Made by a program: the position numbers and the translations under genes. The notes beneath the pieces were generated by a model. It did not search any database, was not told the DNA's origin, and saw nothing but the letters and a program-made list of their open reading frames with translations. From the NCBI RefSeq assembly GCF_017562075.2, contig NC_054085.1, positions 33,605,039-33,669,038 on the forward strand: 64,000 nucleotides of DNA, given 5' to 3'. Every line of letters begins with the position of its first letter. Position 1 is the first letter of the stretch. Source of the DNA: Anopheles merus. Its lineage: Eukaryota > Arthropoda > Insecta > Diptera > Culicidae. This document shows positions 1 through 10,597 of the stretch, one piece after another.

Positions 1-830
1 CTTTGGCGATCGTGCTGAACTGGCAGGTTGAATGCAATGTGCGTTTTATGTTTTATTTTTTCCCCGCTCATCGATACACTCGACCTGCAAACGGCCTGCC
101 GACCTGTGGAACGGGTTCGTGACTGCAACAGTTCTTTTGCGCTGGTCCTACGTGTACGTGGGATGAAGGATGACAGCGTGGGCTGTGCAGACAGAGCATT
201 TTAATAGCAAGAATAATGGTGCGATGGAATGTGTATTAATTGAGATATTGCATTTTGATCGAGCTTTTTATACTAGAAAGCTCAATTAATTTGAGGAATT
301 TCATGATAGCAAAAGGAAGGTATTGCACGAGATTACTTATGTAAGAGACTGAGTACTGAGTAGGTGATATGCATTCCGATAAAGTGGCTGAATAATGCAT
401 TAATTTCCACGGAAAAGCACTGATATACGTTTTTGTCACCTGTGCTGTCTATTTCCAAGAGCTGCAAATCCTTTGAAAAATTGATGTACGATAATGGAAA
501 TGGAGTGTGGACAATCAAATATGCTGAGGCTACCTACACTCACAATATGGATGGAGGAAAGCATAGCACTGTCCGAATGATGAGAACAACTGAAGGTAGC
601 AAGCGAATGAATGGCATTTCTTTGAATGCAGTTTATATTTTCGTTTGAATAGAAGTGAAATTGCAGTTCCTGGGAGAGAAGCAATATCAAACCCGACCTC
701 TGTTGACGGTACTTGAAATTCGGTAGATTTTGGCGTAACTGGATGACTTAACTGCCAATTATAATGTTTAGCTAGTTGATTGGTTAAGCTGCTAAAAATT
801 TAAGGTCAGATGAATGTTGATTTATAGATG
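1..830. other. No gene recognised
   Basis: The open frames here are short, overlap on both strands and match nothing I recognise. The base composition is moderately AT-rich, like the rest of the window. I see no repeat or RNA structure worth naming. Confidence 0.6.
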
Positions 831-832
831 TA

Positions 833-1103
833 CAGGCGGTCCCCGAGAAACACGGTTATTGGGCCGTCAAATACCGCGTATCTCGAAATTCCGCAGTAGG
901 TCGAATCTCGTGATTTTCAGCCCAAATATCCTTGTATAACAGTTACATATAACAGTTTTAAACCTTTTGAAAATGGTAAATAATTCTACAATTGATGTTG
1001 TCAAATCAGTACAATTTGGTGAAAGAACTGTCAAATTTAGAAAGCCGCGTATCTCCGAACCCTCGTTTAAGAGGTACCACCGGGGTATCGCGGAGACTAC
1101 CTG
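833..1103. mobile_element. Pogo/Tigger-like miniature TIR element (271 bp)
   Basis: The left end reads CAGGCGGTCCCCG and the reverse complement of the right end reads CAGGTAGTCTCCG, 10 of 13 bases alike. Both ends are bounded by TA (831-832 and 1104-1105), the target duplication of Tc1/mariner/pogo elements. Just inside each end is a related segment containing CCGCGTATCTC. No transposase frame exists, so this would be a non-autonomous miniature element (MITE). The family call is inferred from the TA flank and a CAGG...CCCCG terminus of the kind seen in pogo/Tigger relatives. The divergence of the two ends suggests an old insertion. Confidence 0.6.
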
Positions 1104-1325
1104 TACTATGAAGTTACAGGGTTTTCCGAGTCAATTTTTGATGTCAACCAATGTGCCTAGATAGACTACAGGAGTTTAGATCTGATTTTGGCAGCCATGA
1201 TGGATGGAGATTTCTATGGAGATTGGCAAATAGGGAGTTGCTAAGGACTTTGTATGTATTGGAAAGGACTTCCTAGCTGTGCAATGAAAATGTTCAAGAA
1301 CTTGCTCAACAATATTTGTTCAGTT

Positions 1326-1397
1326 CTTCCACATGATTTTCAACACACTGGACTTAGGTTGCTAGTTCTTTGTGATGTGTTGAAAATCATGTGGAAG
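1326..1397. repeat. Perfect 22-bp inverted repeat (hairpin)
   Basis: Bases 1326-1347 (CTTCCACATGATTTTCAACA plus CA) are exactly reverse-complementary to 1376-1397, with a 28-base spacer. Transcribed, this would fold into a 22-bp stem of roughly microRNA-precursor size. It could equally be the remnant of a small foldback element. I recognise no known microRNA sequence in the arms. Confidence 0.8.
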
Positions 1398-1409
1398 GAT
1401 TGAAACTTT

Positions 1410-1735
1410 GAAAGCCTGACGAGCTTGATACGTTGCACAACAGTGAGGTCGCCGTACTTCTCGTATAGCTAACGGCTCCTCCGTGGTTCTTCCACACATA
1501 CGAGACCAAGGAACCTTCTGAGCATCTTCGTCTCGCACGCGGCCAAGAGGGTTCCGTCAGCTTTGGACAGTGTCTATGTATCAGAGGCGTGTGCGAGTAC
1601 AGGTACTATATAGGTGCTACATAGTCCCAGCTTAGTCCGTCGCGACAGGTTCTTTGAGGTGAACTGCTGACTGAAGACCAGCCAAGTACAGCTCTTTGAT
1701 TTTGAGATGGCGGCTTTTAACCGTTCATACACCCT
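1410..1735 (-). pseudogene. RTE-clade non-LTR reverse transcriptase remnant
   Basis: Read on the minus strand, this encodes the post-catalytic part of an RTE-type reverse transcriptase: QFTSKNLSRRTKLGL, then a Y..PVLAHASDT segment, KMLRRFLG, and YEKYGDLTVVQRIKL. These correspond to the family pattern (LRKQ..SK.LSRRTKL.LY.....PVL.Y.SETW, ERKMLR.IFG, ELY..Y). The catalytic palm with its YADD motif is absent. Two in-frame TAG stops are visible, complementing CTA at 1574-1576 (where the family has tryptophan) and at 1469-1471. It is the same family as the plus-strand remnant at 42165-43176, which shares the QFTSK..LSRRT.LGL block at DNA level. It is a dead fragment, truncated at both ends. Confidence 0.8.
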
Positions 1736-1739
1736 AAAA

Positions 1740-4295
1740 AAACTTTCACACAGTTATTCTCTTGGTTTTTCAGATTGGTTCTTCACATAGAACTCTACGA
1801 ACATGTTTGTAGAAATTGGTTCCTTCGGTCGCAATGTTTTCCGATTGCTGCTGAGGACAAATATATTTGACAAATATGTGAAGTAAATCGGTCGGCAGAT
1901 TTTTGATTCATGTTGAATTTTTAATCTGTTTGAAACCTGCTAAAACATGTGTAAAATAATGTGGATAATGAATAGAAGTTGATGGGAAATAATGTAGAGT
2001 TAATCCAGTAAAAACTCTATAAAGAAAACTTAAAACAAAAAAAAAAACAAAAAATTTGCCAATAAAATGAGATTGTCTCAAGAGGACAAAAGCTGAATTA
2101 AAACAAATAACTCTTATTGTTAAACTTCGTTTTCATGCAAATTTCGAGTCGATCAGAAGTGTCTGCTTTTCCCCATCGTCCACCATATTCCACCATGGTG
2201 CTAACGAGTCATTTGAGCTACAGCAACAGACTGCAATTGAAATAAGGGAATGAAAAGCTTCCATTTTGTAACAACCCCAAAAATCGCCCTTCCCGGCGTG
2301 CCATTGTCGTACCGTAGGGTGTCGGTAGGTTTCCTTTTACCTTACCGATGCCACTCGACGCGGTTTCATTTCATGGTTTCCACCACGTTTCACTGTTCTC
2401 TCCCAATACCGTTCCATTGGAGTGAACCTGATCGAAGAAGTGTTTCCTTTTCCGTAACGGTGTCGATTCTCTTTCTCTCTTCTTTCAATGGTTTGTGCCG
2501 ATTTCTTGCACAGGCAGTATATGCAGTGCAGGGTATCCCATCTACTCGCCTTACACACTGTGCCCGGGAGCGCGCCAAAATGAAAGTGAAAATATGTGTC
2601 GCTGGGGAAATTAATTCCGGTAAACGGTAGCCACGCGGGTATTGGCGCAATATTGGCAGGCGGTCGATGATTATCACGATTATTTGCGCTTAATTCGAGC
2701 CCGCCCGAACCGCGATGATGGGGCGTTGGTGGCGGTAGTGATTTTGTAATGCCTTTGTCTTTTGAAGCCGGTGGAACACGTCGGAAAGCTTTTTTGCTAG
2801 CAAAACAGCTTTCTTGGAACGCTTTCCACGATTGGATGATGAGAAAAACCACGCAATCAGTGGTGTGCGTGACGACAAGAAACGGCTCATCGTACGCTTT
2901 CCAAACCCAAAACCAAGCAATTGGTTGGTGGAACATTCTTTGTTGGAAAGTTTCTTTGTTGCTCAGTATCATGCGCATATAATGAAACGTATTGTATGCA
3001 CCCACGTACCGCTGCAGCTACTCGAGCGTAGTATCAAGCCGTGCGCCATATTTACATATCCCTTCATGCGTGAACAAACAGCAACAGGGGAAGCGTCACA
3101 TGCGCTGGCCGTGTCAGTTATAGCTCGTTAATGAACTGCATCCGATGCCAGCAGGAGCTCGATTTCACCGACGATCCATTACTGGGCCGTTTCGGTTTCG
3201 CCGGTCCCGGTGGACTAATTGCAGTTGAAATATTATCTCCGGCCCCCGGTAGTGGTGGTTTGCGGGTAAATATGCATTGGCTCCATTTGCGATGCAGATA
3301 TGTAGTTGCGAGCGCACAACCCACTGGGAGTCACCAATGTTTGATGCTTTCCTCCCATGTTTTTTGCATCCCCATGCCCACCCTTCCAATGGTTTGGTTC
3401 GAATGCTCAGTCGGAAGCTTTGTTTCGGATGCGCAATCGAGTGTGGTGTGACATGAATGGGAAAAGTCACACAATGGAGCCGCCTGGTCGTTTGTGCCAA
3501 CTTGGAAGCAGTGGTGGTGGTGTTGGTGGTGGTGGAGGGTTTTAAAATTGGTAGGATAATGAACGGTCTAGTAAAGTGCAGTTTGCACCGTTTGCTGCTG
3601 CGTGCGAAACATTGTAACAAACACCTAACCCACAGCACCCACATCAACTGGCAGGCAAGCGAATAAATTGAGGTATTTAACGTATGAAAACGGTAATCGT
3701 ACGGTAAATTAAATTAACACCTGGCCGGCAAACGTGTCCCATTCAGTGGTGAATGCTACGGCGAAGTTCATCTGACTCCTCTGAGCACACCCCCCCCCCC
3801 CTGTCTGTGTAGGTAACGGTCCGGCTCTGTGAGGCGATTGTTTAATTGGAAAATGGGATCATAATGCTAATGAGCAAGGGCATTTATTTTAGGTATTGTT
3901 GGATAATTTGTCCCCGCCCATCGCTGCAAAAGTCTCCACCACAAACGTTTATGGAAATGAAAATGTTTGATTGTTTTGTGCAAATGATGCCTGTTTGTGG
4001 TGAAAATGACAAAAAGCAATCAAAATGTAATTGGAAGCGGCAGCAGTCGTTGAATAATGCTTCTCGATCATAATACTTAACGTATGTTCTCGGCACATTT
4101 TATTACTCGGCACACGAGGGCAATAAGTATTATCATTTTATTGTAAATTATCGTACGTAAACTGATTTAAATTATATGAAGGAGTTTAAATATAAATAAA
4201 ATACTAAATTTGAACGATTTTTGAACACCAAAATATTACTTAAATTATTTCAAAAAAAAAAAACATCTATAAAATGTTATTTACTGTAAAACAAA
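1740..4295. other. No gene recognised
   Basis: Several open frames of 60-220 codons occur on both strands around 2250-3650. They overlap extensively in antisense, lack recognisable domains and carry no convincing start or splice context, so I treat them as chance frames. A C13-C14 run lies near 3788-3801. From about 4080 the sequence becomes strongly AT-rich up to the TIR element at 4298. Confidence 0.55.
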
Positions 4296-4524
4296 TAGGG
4301 TAGTTTTTCCATTGTTGCGCACTGCGTATGTATTACTGTTTTTTCCAAAAAATTATGAAAAATTGATAAAAGTTAGAAAGTTAGTAATTTTTCCCTGTAC
4401 ATTGAGCATTTCTGCCGCATATTCTACTGTTTTATTTTAAAAAGAGCAATTTTTCGATTTTTAAGGACAAATGAATATATTTCAACTGATTTCGATCCAA
4501 ATGTATGCTGTTCTTAGCTAAACC

Positions 4525-4566
4525 GCTAAATTGTTAGCTAAATTGTTAGCTAAATTGTTAGCTAAA
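4525..4566. repeat. 12-bp tandem repeat at the retrotransposon 5' junction
   Basis: The unit GCTAAATTGTTA occurs three times head to tail (4525-4536, 4537-4548, 4549-4560), followed by a partial fourth copy. It lies exactly where the retrotransposon-like coding sequence begins, so it may record slippage or template switching during the truncated 5' integration, or be host sequence. Translated, it gives an LLAK repeat that is not part of the element's protein. Confidence 0.85.
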
Positions 4567-5120
4567 AAATCAAAAGCCTACGCGGATTACAGTAGAACGA
4601 GATCATCGCTGCATAGGAGAATTTTTTTCGATGCACTGAACAATTATCGTCGACATAATCGTGTGCTCTACCGCTCCTTCATTCGCCGTACTGAAAGGCA
4701 GCTATTTTCTAAGCCGACACGGTTCTGGAGCTTCTGGAACAAACGGCGCAATATAAGAAGTATCCCTCCGTCAATGAGCTACAATGGCCAAACTAGTATC
4801 GATACATCCGATATTTGCAACACTCTCGCCAATCGTTTCGCTGATGCATTCACCCTTCCTGTTCGCAATCCTAACACACTAGCTGAGGCCACCCGCAATA
4901 CTCCATCGGATGCTATCGATTTTATTATACCCACAATTGACGAAGCATTAATTGCGCGCACACTCAACGCCATCTATAAAACTCAATAAAACCATCTACA
5001 TCATCTGGACCTGACAATATTCCCGCATACATATTGAAGTACTGCCGTCAATCACTCGCACCCATTCTTGCCAAAATATTTAATGATTCCCTTATGCGTG
5101 GCACGTATCCTGAGTCCTAG
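4567..5120 (+). pseudogene. Broken upstream part of the retrotransposon ORF2 (linker and RT start)
   Basis: Frame one runs from the 12-bp repeat to a TAA at 4987-4989 and encodes a basic linker (arginine-rich, with the RFWSFWNKRR motif typical of the segment between endonuclease and RT) followed by an acidic stretch. At about 4981-4992 the frame shifts; in the new frame the family's GPDNIP motif (from 5007) and the LA-rich helix continue to 5117. A TAG at 5118-5120 then stands where relatives have tryptophan in the PES-W-KHA segment, a single TGG to TAG change. After it the same frame runs on into the open stretch at 5133-6473. No ATG opens the first frame. This is a dead copy. Confidence 0.85.
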
Positions 5121-5132
5121 AAACACGCGCGA

Positions 5133-6473
5133 ATGATTCCTATCCATAAAAAAGGCAGTCGACTTCATGCTAGTAATTATCGTGGCATTGTATCCCTATG
5201 CGCTTGTGCAAAGGTGTTTGAGCTCATTCTATACAATCCGCTACTCACAGCAGTTCAAAACTATATGAGCCCTAGTCAGCATGGATTTCTCCCAAGGAGA
5301 TCTTCCACCACAAATCTTGCTGAATTTGTTGGCTACTGCTTCGACAACATGGATCGTGGTACTCAAGTTGATGCAGTATATATCGACTTCAGGGCTGCGT
5401 TCGATAGTATTTCTCATGATATTCTACTTTCGAAGCTAAAAAAACTCGGTTTCCTCGACTGGCACATCACCTGGCTGCGTTCATATTTAACTGGTCGTTC
5501 GTACTACATAAGTATAGGATCTCATCGTTCTCACTCTTTCACCAGCTCCTCCGGTGTGCCTCAAGGGAGTAATTTGGGACCGCTACTCTTCCTCATCTAT
5601 ATTAATGATCTATCTTTCGTTTTACCGCCAGGCCAACACCTAATGTACGCCGACGATGTAAAAATATTCGCTCCAGTTAGAAACGACAGTGACTGTGTAC
5701 GCCTTCAAACGATCCTTGAGAATCTGGATAGCTGGTGCAGCAGAAACGCTCTCCAAGTGTGTGCTGATAAATGCCAGTGTATATCATTCAGCAGAGCCCG
5801 TCACCCCATCACGTTTACATACACTATGCTCAACACGGCTTTGGCTCGCACGACATGTATCCGTGATCTGGGGGTGCTACTCGATCAGAAGATGTCATTT
5901 CGCCCTCACATTGATAGCGTTGTTGCGAAGGGAAATCAGCTACTTGGTTTAATTACGCGGACCTGTAGCGAGTTTACCGATCCCATGTGCGTCAAATCGA
6001 TCTTCTGTGCCATCGTAAGGTCGTGCCTGGAGTACTGCTGTCCGATCTGGTGCCCGCTTGGCGTTGGTGACATCAATCGCCTCGAAGCCATTCAACGGAG
6101 ACTCACCAGGTACGCGGTTCGACTCCTTCCATGGCAATCCCACCACGCTCGGCCCACCTACCATCAGCGGTGTCTGCTTCTCGGACTTGAACCACTCTGC
6201 TCTCGACGTAAAAACGCCCAATGCCTTTTCATATTTCGGCTCCTTAACGGAGAGATCGATTCCCCGGCATTACTAGCCAGCATCAATTTGTTCGCTCCCT
6301 GTCGGATTCTTAGATCCAATTTCCATCTCCGTGTTCCGCGTACCCGCAACAACCATAGCCAGGGACACCCTATTATACGTATGTCCCTCGAGTTCAATGA
6401 AGTGTTAGATTTGTTCGATTTTAGTATGTCTACTTCCACGTTCAAGGAGAAATTGCGTCTACGTCACATGTAA
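5133..6473 (+). CDS. Reverse transcriptase domain of a non-LTR retrotransposon (446 aa, partial ORF2)
   Basis: The protein is an RNA-dependent DNA polymerase that would copy the element's RNA at a nicked chromosomal target. Visible motifs in order: PIHKKG (3-8), NYRGI (15-19), QHGF (49-52), palm motif A VYIDF (82-86, catalytic D85), GVPQGSNLGP (141-150), YADD (172-175, catalytic D174 and D175), then the CR1/Jockey-type C-terminal region with RDLGV and the C-terminal LRSN segment. All three catalytic aspartates are intact, and this stretch has no internal stop over 446 codons. The ATG at 5133 is only the first methionine after the amber codon at 5118-5120, so the product lacks the N-terminal RT part and the endonuclease and cannot be autonomous. 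Codon use is not host-gene-like evidence of function; long openness mostly indicates a fairly recent insertion. Confidence 0.93.
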   Translation: MIPIHKKGSRLHASNYRGIVSLCACAKVFELILYNPLLTAVQNYMSPSQHGFLPRRSSTTNLAEFVGYCFDNMDRGTQVDAVYIDFRAAFDSISHDILLSKLKKLGFLDWHITWLRSYLTGRSYYISIGSHRSHSFTSSSGVPQGSNLGPLLFLIYINDLSFVLPPGQHLMYADDVKIFAPVRNDSDCVRLQTILENLDSWCSRNALQVCADKCQCISFSRARHPITFTYTMLNTALARTTCIRDLGVLLDQKMSFRPHIDSVVAKGNQLLGLITRTCSEFTDPMCVKSIFCAIVRSCLEYCCPIWCPLGVGDINRLEAIQRRLTRYAVRLLPWQSHHARPTYHQRCLLLGLEPLCSRRKNAQCLFIFRLLNGEIDSPALLASINLFAPCRILRSNFHLRVPRTRNNHSQGHPIIRMSLEFNEVLDLFDFSMSTSTFKEKLRLRHM

Positions 6474-6564
6474 TGTTTGCTTATAACTAGATGTTTATTT
6501 ATATGCTCCTTAATTTAATTATAAGGTTGCCGATTAGACATGATGGTCCGTCGGTTTATATATG

Positions 6565-6593
6565 AAATAAATAAATAAATAAATAAATAAATT
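6565..6593 (+). repeat. AAAT tetranucleotide tail of the retrotransposon
   Basis: About seven AAAT units follow the 3' UTR. Such simple-repeat tails mark the 3' end of many non-LTR elements and define the integration junction here. Confidence 0.9.
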
Positions 6594-6951
6594 GTGCCAC
6601 ACAAAATAAGGTTTATTTCACCTTGTATACTACCTAAACTGTATATTTTGATAGAAATCGAACAAAGATAATTAGTTCTCACGATAATCATATTTATTAC
6701 TTATAGACAATAAAAACAATTATTTTAGTCCAGTGTTCAATTATTGGAACAAAGATAGTGTTCGATTCTATTTATTGCACAGGCCAAAGCCTCCTTTTCT
6801 CACCGTGCCATTATTTTGACTGTGTTTTATGTACTATTCATGTACTATATGCTGGACACATATAACAAGAATATTGTGGTTTTATCCCTCTCAAACATAC
6901 AAAATATGTTGACTGTTCCGTTAAGTGTGCCACAGATGGAAAATTACCCTA

Positions 6952-8852
6952 ATATCTGTTTTTTTTTTCAATTGAAATAAAGGACTCGCTGTCTTGCTTA
7001 ATTCTTCTTCTCGTGTGGCAAATCACATTAAAGTAGTTAAAGCATTTATTTATTCCTTATTCCCTTAGCAAGGTCAGCATCTTTCAGATAAACGAGTCGA
7101 ACGTCTCGTCGACAAAAGCACAATAGCTCGAAAAAAAATCAATACCTCTTACTTAAAGTCAAAATGAATCAGAATCACAAAGCATGCGGGGCAGTATGTT
7201 TACCATATACCACTCGATAAAGTACACCACAATGTGCTGTTGGACGTGAGCCTCGCGCAATGATTGATCCTTCTGCGTGCCGTGAAAGGTAAGCAGTAAA
7301 AATTGAATTTTGATTTCCTAGCCTTTTGCAAGATGGAAAACATCGTGACGTGTGAGCGCGATACTTTTGCCATCAATCTTTCCCCAGCAGCGTATTCCAA
7401 TATCCCCCTACTTCAGCCACCTGCATGCAATGGCTCGACCGTGTATTAGACGTGATTCTAATCACACCTCAAACACGTCAACACACATGCTGCCTCTCAC
7501 ACATGTGTGTACTTAAACCGGCGACCCGCTGGTTTATGAATTAATTACGAATTATTTCGTTCCCGGCTGTTCCCGCACCACCGACTCGAACGCTAATGAT
7601 GATTGAGTTTTGAAAATTCAATCACTTCCGCATCAGCCCGGCGATCGGTTCACCGGCGGCGCGAGCGTACTGGTAACTGCAGCGGAAGTAGTAGTGGTTT
7701 CAGCAGTAGAACTAGGGCTACCAGTAAAGCATGGAAAAATAGCTTCAAAGGATCCCCAGTTTGCAAACACACCGCAACAGTGTCGCATACGAGCACGAGC
7801 ACGAGTATTCGGGGGCGCATGGTTAGCGTGCCGGGGGTGGTACCGCGGCATGTTTTATTTCCGGTAGCCATTTTACGTTGTTTATTGCGCTGGCAGGGAA
7901 AAATGAGTCCGTGCTTTGTTGCAGTTTGTGCGCTTAACTACATCCGTCCACAGTCCCACGCGTAATTTTCGGTCGTTTCGGTCGTTTGGCGCGTGTAGAG
8001 TTTTCACGTTTAGGTGTATAGGGAAGTTTGGTGCACAGCAATTTTTTTATTTTTTTTTGGGTACTTTAAAAGTACTTTAAGTACTTTAAAAGCTTTTTGA
8101 GTCTCTAAACACTACAGCTAATGCAGTCGCTACTACTTCTGTCTACAATATTTGTTTGCTCTTGGTATGTTTACCTACACCAATGTCCTAGTTTTTTTTC
8201 CACGCTTCAGCAATTATCTGTCAATAATCGTTATTTAGATGATTTGCTAATAACATGTTATAATATTTATGCACTTTGTTTACAGATTTTTCTAATAATT
8301 TTATAAAGCTGGCATATTTTCTGAAATTATGAATGAATTTGGGGAAATTAAGCAATTCATGTCGTGTTTGTGGTTTGATGGATTATGACGTAGCATTATA
8401 AAGTATTCAGAAAGATTAATCATTGATTGAACTATTCACAATGTAAACAAACTTCACAAAACATATAAGATAAGATGTTTTAAAAATACGCAAATAAGTA
8501 TCGAAATAAAGGTACATACTAAAAAAATAATTTAGCGACTTTATGCATCATCGTTTCAAAAATAGTGTATCAACTGTTCAATCAACCCAAACGTTCGGTT
8601 TTTGCATGGCTCGCAGGCAAATGGCAGAATTCAGACTGTTAGCGCTTCCGGGGCATGAGACCAGCAAAAAGAAAAAGTCTGCCAGTCGTGATTATTTTGT
8701 AATTTAATTTCCATCAACATCGGCTTAATGGTTGATCGGGCGAGGAGCTGCCGGTCGGGTGCGTTCGCATGCTAACCTCGTAGGTTGAATATCGTCTTTA
8801 TCAGACTTGATTTACCCTTGACCCGATGATAGCAAGGATAAGAAGCCACACG

Positions 8853-8854
<2 letters not shown>
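6952..8854. other. No gene recognised; short tandem repeat at 8061-8092
   Basis: AT-rich DNA with a moderately GC-rich island around 7560-7960, where overlapping open frames occur on both strands without recognisable content. A 10-11-bp unit (GTACTTTAAAA) is repeated three times at 8061-8092. Nothing else stands out. Confidence 0.55.

Positions 8855-8949
<95 letters not shown>
8855..8949. repeat. CA dinucleotide microsatellite (95 bp)
   Basis: An uninterrupted run of about 47 CA units. Open frames through it encode only threonine-histidine repeats and are artefacts. Likely length-polymorphic. Confidence 0.98.
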
Positions 8950-8951
<2 letters not shown>

Positions 8952-9664
8952 CTCGTTGACTCGAGCATTGAGCGTGATTTATCAGCTGCTCGAGGAAGGA
9001 GACAGTTATGTGACAGTAACCGAGAAACGGCAGGAACCCGCGCGGTACGAGGAACTAAGAAAACATAACTTTAAATTTAGCAGCTCGTACACCAGCTCCA
9101 TCCAGTGTGTGAGGGAAAGGGGAGCGGGGGCTTTGCTTTTTCCTGAAACGCCACGAATGCCAAGGAAACGGGTGCGGGAACGAGCAGTAGCTTTGGAATG
9201 GCATCTGAATTATTTATCTAGTTTTGCGCAAGTGTTCAGCGCGAAAACCACTGCCACCGGGCTGCCACCTATCTGGCGCGGGCAATATTCACCCGCTATC
9301 CCCTTTACCAACGTCGGCGGGTCTACGGGTAGGGTAAGTATGTTAGGTAGATATAGCTGAAGAGGAGCTGCTCCCTTCGCCCTTCCTGTCAGGCCAAGCT
9401 GAAACTGTTCACCAAACAGGAACGCTCATTGTTTGTGCAAACTATGAACAATTTGTGTGTGAGCGTGGAATGCGTTCATATTTCATATCGGGGCGCCTTT
9501 TTCCTCCTACTGCTTGGGCGGCTGCTGGCAAGCAGAATGGAGCCACATTCCTCAAAAGGTGAAAGAAAAATGGATAAAAGTGTTTCGTGAAGTGGCAAGT
9601 GGAGCAAAAATTGCGAGCGGAAAGATTGCACAAAGTCCACTTTTCTTGGTCACCCAACTGGGAA

Positions 9665-9700
9665 GATGATGATGATGATGATGGTGGTGATGATGATGAT
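9665..9700. repeat. GAT trinucleotide repeat
   Basis: Twelve trinucleotides, GAT with a central pair of GGT variants. It reads as poly-histidine in one minus frame, which is not evidence of coding. Confidence 0.9.
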
Positions 9701-10058
9701 CATTTCGTGTGAGAGAAATCACTGCACCCGGTGGTGGTGGTGGTTTTTGTGGCAGCACAAAGTGGTTTGCGAAAGCATTTGTTTTTGTTAATTTAGTTTG
9801 TGAAACGCTTTCGGGTTTGACGTACAACTTTCCCAGACGGCACACGTACGTTTATGCATTTGAATTGGAGTTTTTTTTTTATCTCGGCAATTGTGTAAAG
9901 GGATGCTCGGGCAATGGGACTGGATGTGTCGGGCAGTAGAAATGGAATTGAATTTGTGCAACCAGTTGAACATTTTGCCGGGAGGACAGTCGGAAATTAA
10001 ATTGGGCAAGCGTTTTGGTCTCTAACTGGATTAAAAGGGTGTGAAATATTGGAAAACT

Positions 10059-10081
10059 TCCACTTCGAAGTGGGAAGTATT
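10059..10081. repeat. Short near-perfect palindrome
   Basis: ACTTCCACTTCGAAGTGGGA and following bases form arms around TTCGAA with one unpaired base, followed directly by a T8 run. This resembles an RNA polymerase III stop only superficially, and no upstream tRNA-like gene is visible. Confidence 0.5.
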
Positions 10082-10342
10082 TTTTTTAACTAATCTGGCT
10101 CTTTTGCTTTTGAATAGATTAGATTAAGATTGACAAAAGAATGTTATGTCAATTGAATATTAGTAATAAGCTCGTGCTTTGTACTAATGTCATAAGCTCC
10201 AATATAACCTAAGCATTCTCACTATGGAATTCTTGTGCTACAACACATAAGATCAAATTACGAAGAATACAAAATACACTTAAACTATTAAAACAGCCAA
10301 GATTTACAACATATGTAATATGCCAACCATCCCGTACTTTAA

Positions 10343-10597
10343 CACTTTGACCGCCGGCCTGACGTCACAGTTTTTGAGTGAGCACGTAGCGCATGGCAAG
10401 AGAGCGATGAGAGCGACAGTTTACCGGGCCATTGTTATCACTCTTTTGTTTCATTGCGATAAGTGGCGTAGCACATGTCGTTCTCGTTCTCTCTTTCCTA
10501 CCTCATTCGTTCTCAAGAGAATCACTGAGCGTCAGATGCAAAGCTGAACGATGAGCAAAACCGTCATGCGAATTTATATGACACGGCGCTTAAAGTG
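10343..10597. mobile_element. piggyBac-like miniature element with TTAA flanks (255 bp)
   Basis: The left terminus CACTTTGACCGCCG and the reverse complement of the right terminus, CACTTTAAGCGCCG, match at 12 of 14 positions. Each is flanked by TTAA (10339-10342 and 10598-10601), the diagnostic target duplication of the piggyBac superfamily. A further TGACG motif lies inside each end in inverted orientation. The 255-bp body has no transposase, so the element would depend on one supplied elsewhere. An open frame of 75 codons lies inside it but matches nothing. Confidence 0.8.

Larger units (their letters stand above)
4561..6593 (+). mobile_element. 5'-truncated CR1/Jockey-group non-LTR retrotransposon
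   Basis: The element has no first ORF and no apurinic endonuclease domain. It starts in the linker before the reverse transcriptase, then carries the whole RT domain and C-terminal region, a short 3' UTR (6474-6564) and an AAAT tail (6565-6593). 5' truncation plus a simple-repeat tail are hallmarks of target-primed reverse transcription. The coding region is broken twice: a frameshift near 4981-4992 and an amber stop at 5118-5120. Target-site duplications are not clear: the base run after the tail (AATTG) resembles repeated AAATTG at the 5' edge but is too short and repetitive to trust. CR1, L2 and Jockey relatives are hard to separate by eye. Confidence 0.9.
4298..6949. mobile_element. TA-flanked TIR element hosting a nested retrotransposon
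   Basis: The left end GGGTAGTTTTTCCATTG and the reverse complement of the right end, GGGTAATTTTCCATCTG, form an imperfect inverted repeat that continues as TTGCGCACT versus TGGCACACT. TA flanks both ends (4296-4297 and 6950-6951), as in Tc1/mariner-type insertions. Removing the retrotransposon at about 4561-6593 leaves about 230 bp on the left and 356 bp on the right, consistent with a non-autonomous AT-rich element of about 0.6 kb. No transposase frame is present in the flanks. The nesting implies this element is older than the retrotransposon. The pairing of ends is direct; the family is inferred. Confidence 0.65.
8950..10338. other. No gene recognised
   Basis: Mixed-composition DNA. A 134-codon plus frame at 8956-9360 has no recognisable domain and starts next to the microsatellite, so I do not call it a gene. 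The stretch also contains the GAT tract and small hairpin listed separately. Confidence 0.55.

Noticed and set aside
2337..3005. 222-codon minus-strand open frame
   Set aside because: Competing frames cover the same interval on the other strand. Its composition is irregular and it contains no recognisable motif.
3131..3451. Plus-strand frame starting with a CxxC motif
   Set aside because: A single CxxC at the N-terminus is not enough for a zinc-binding domain, and the rest matches nothing.
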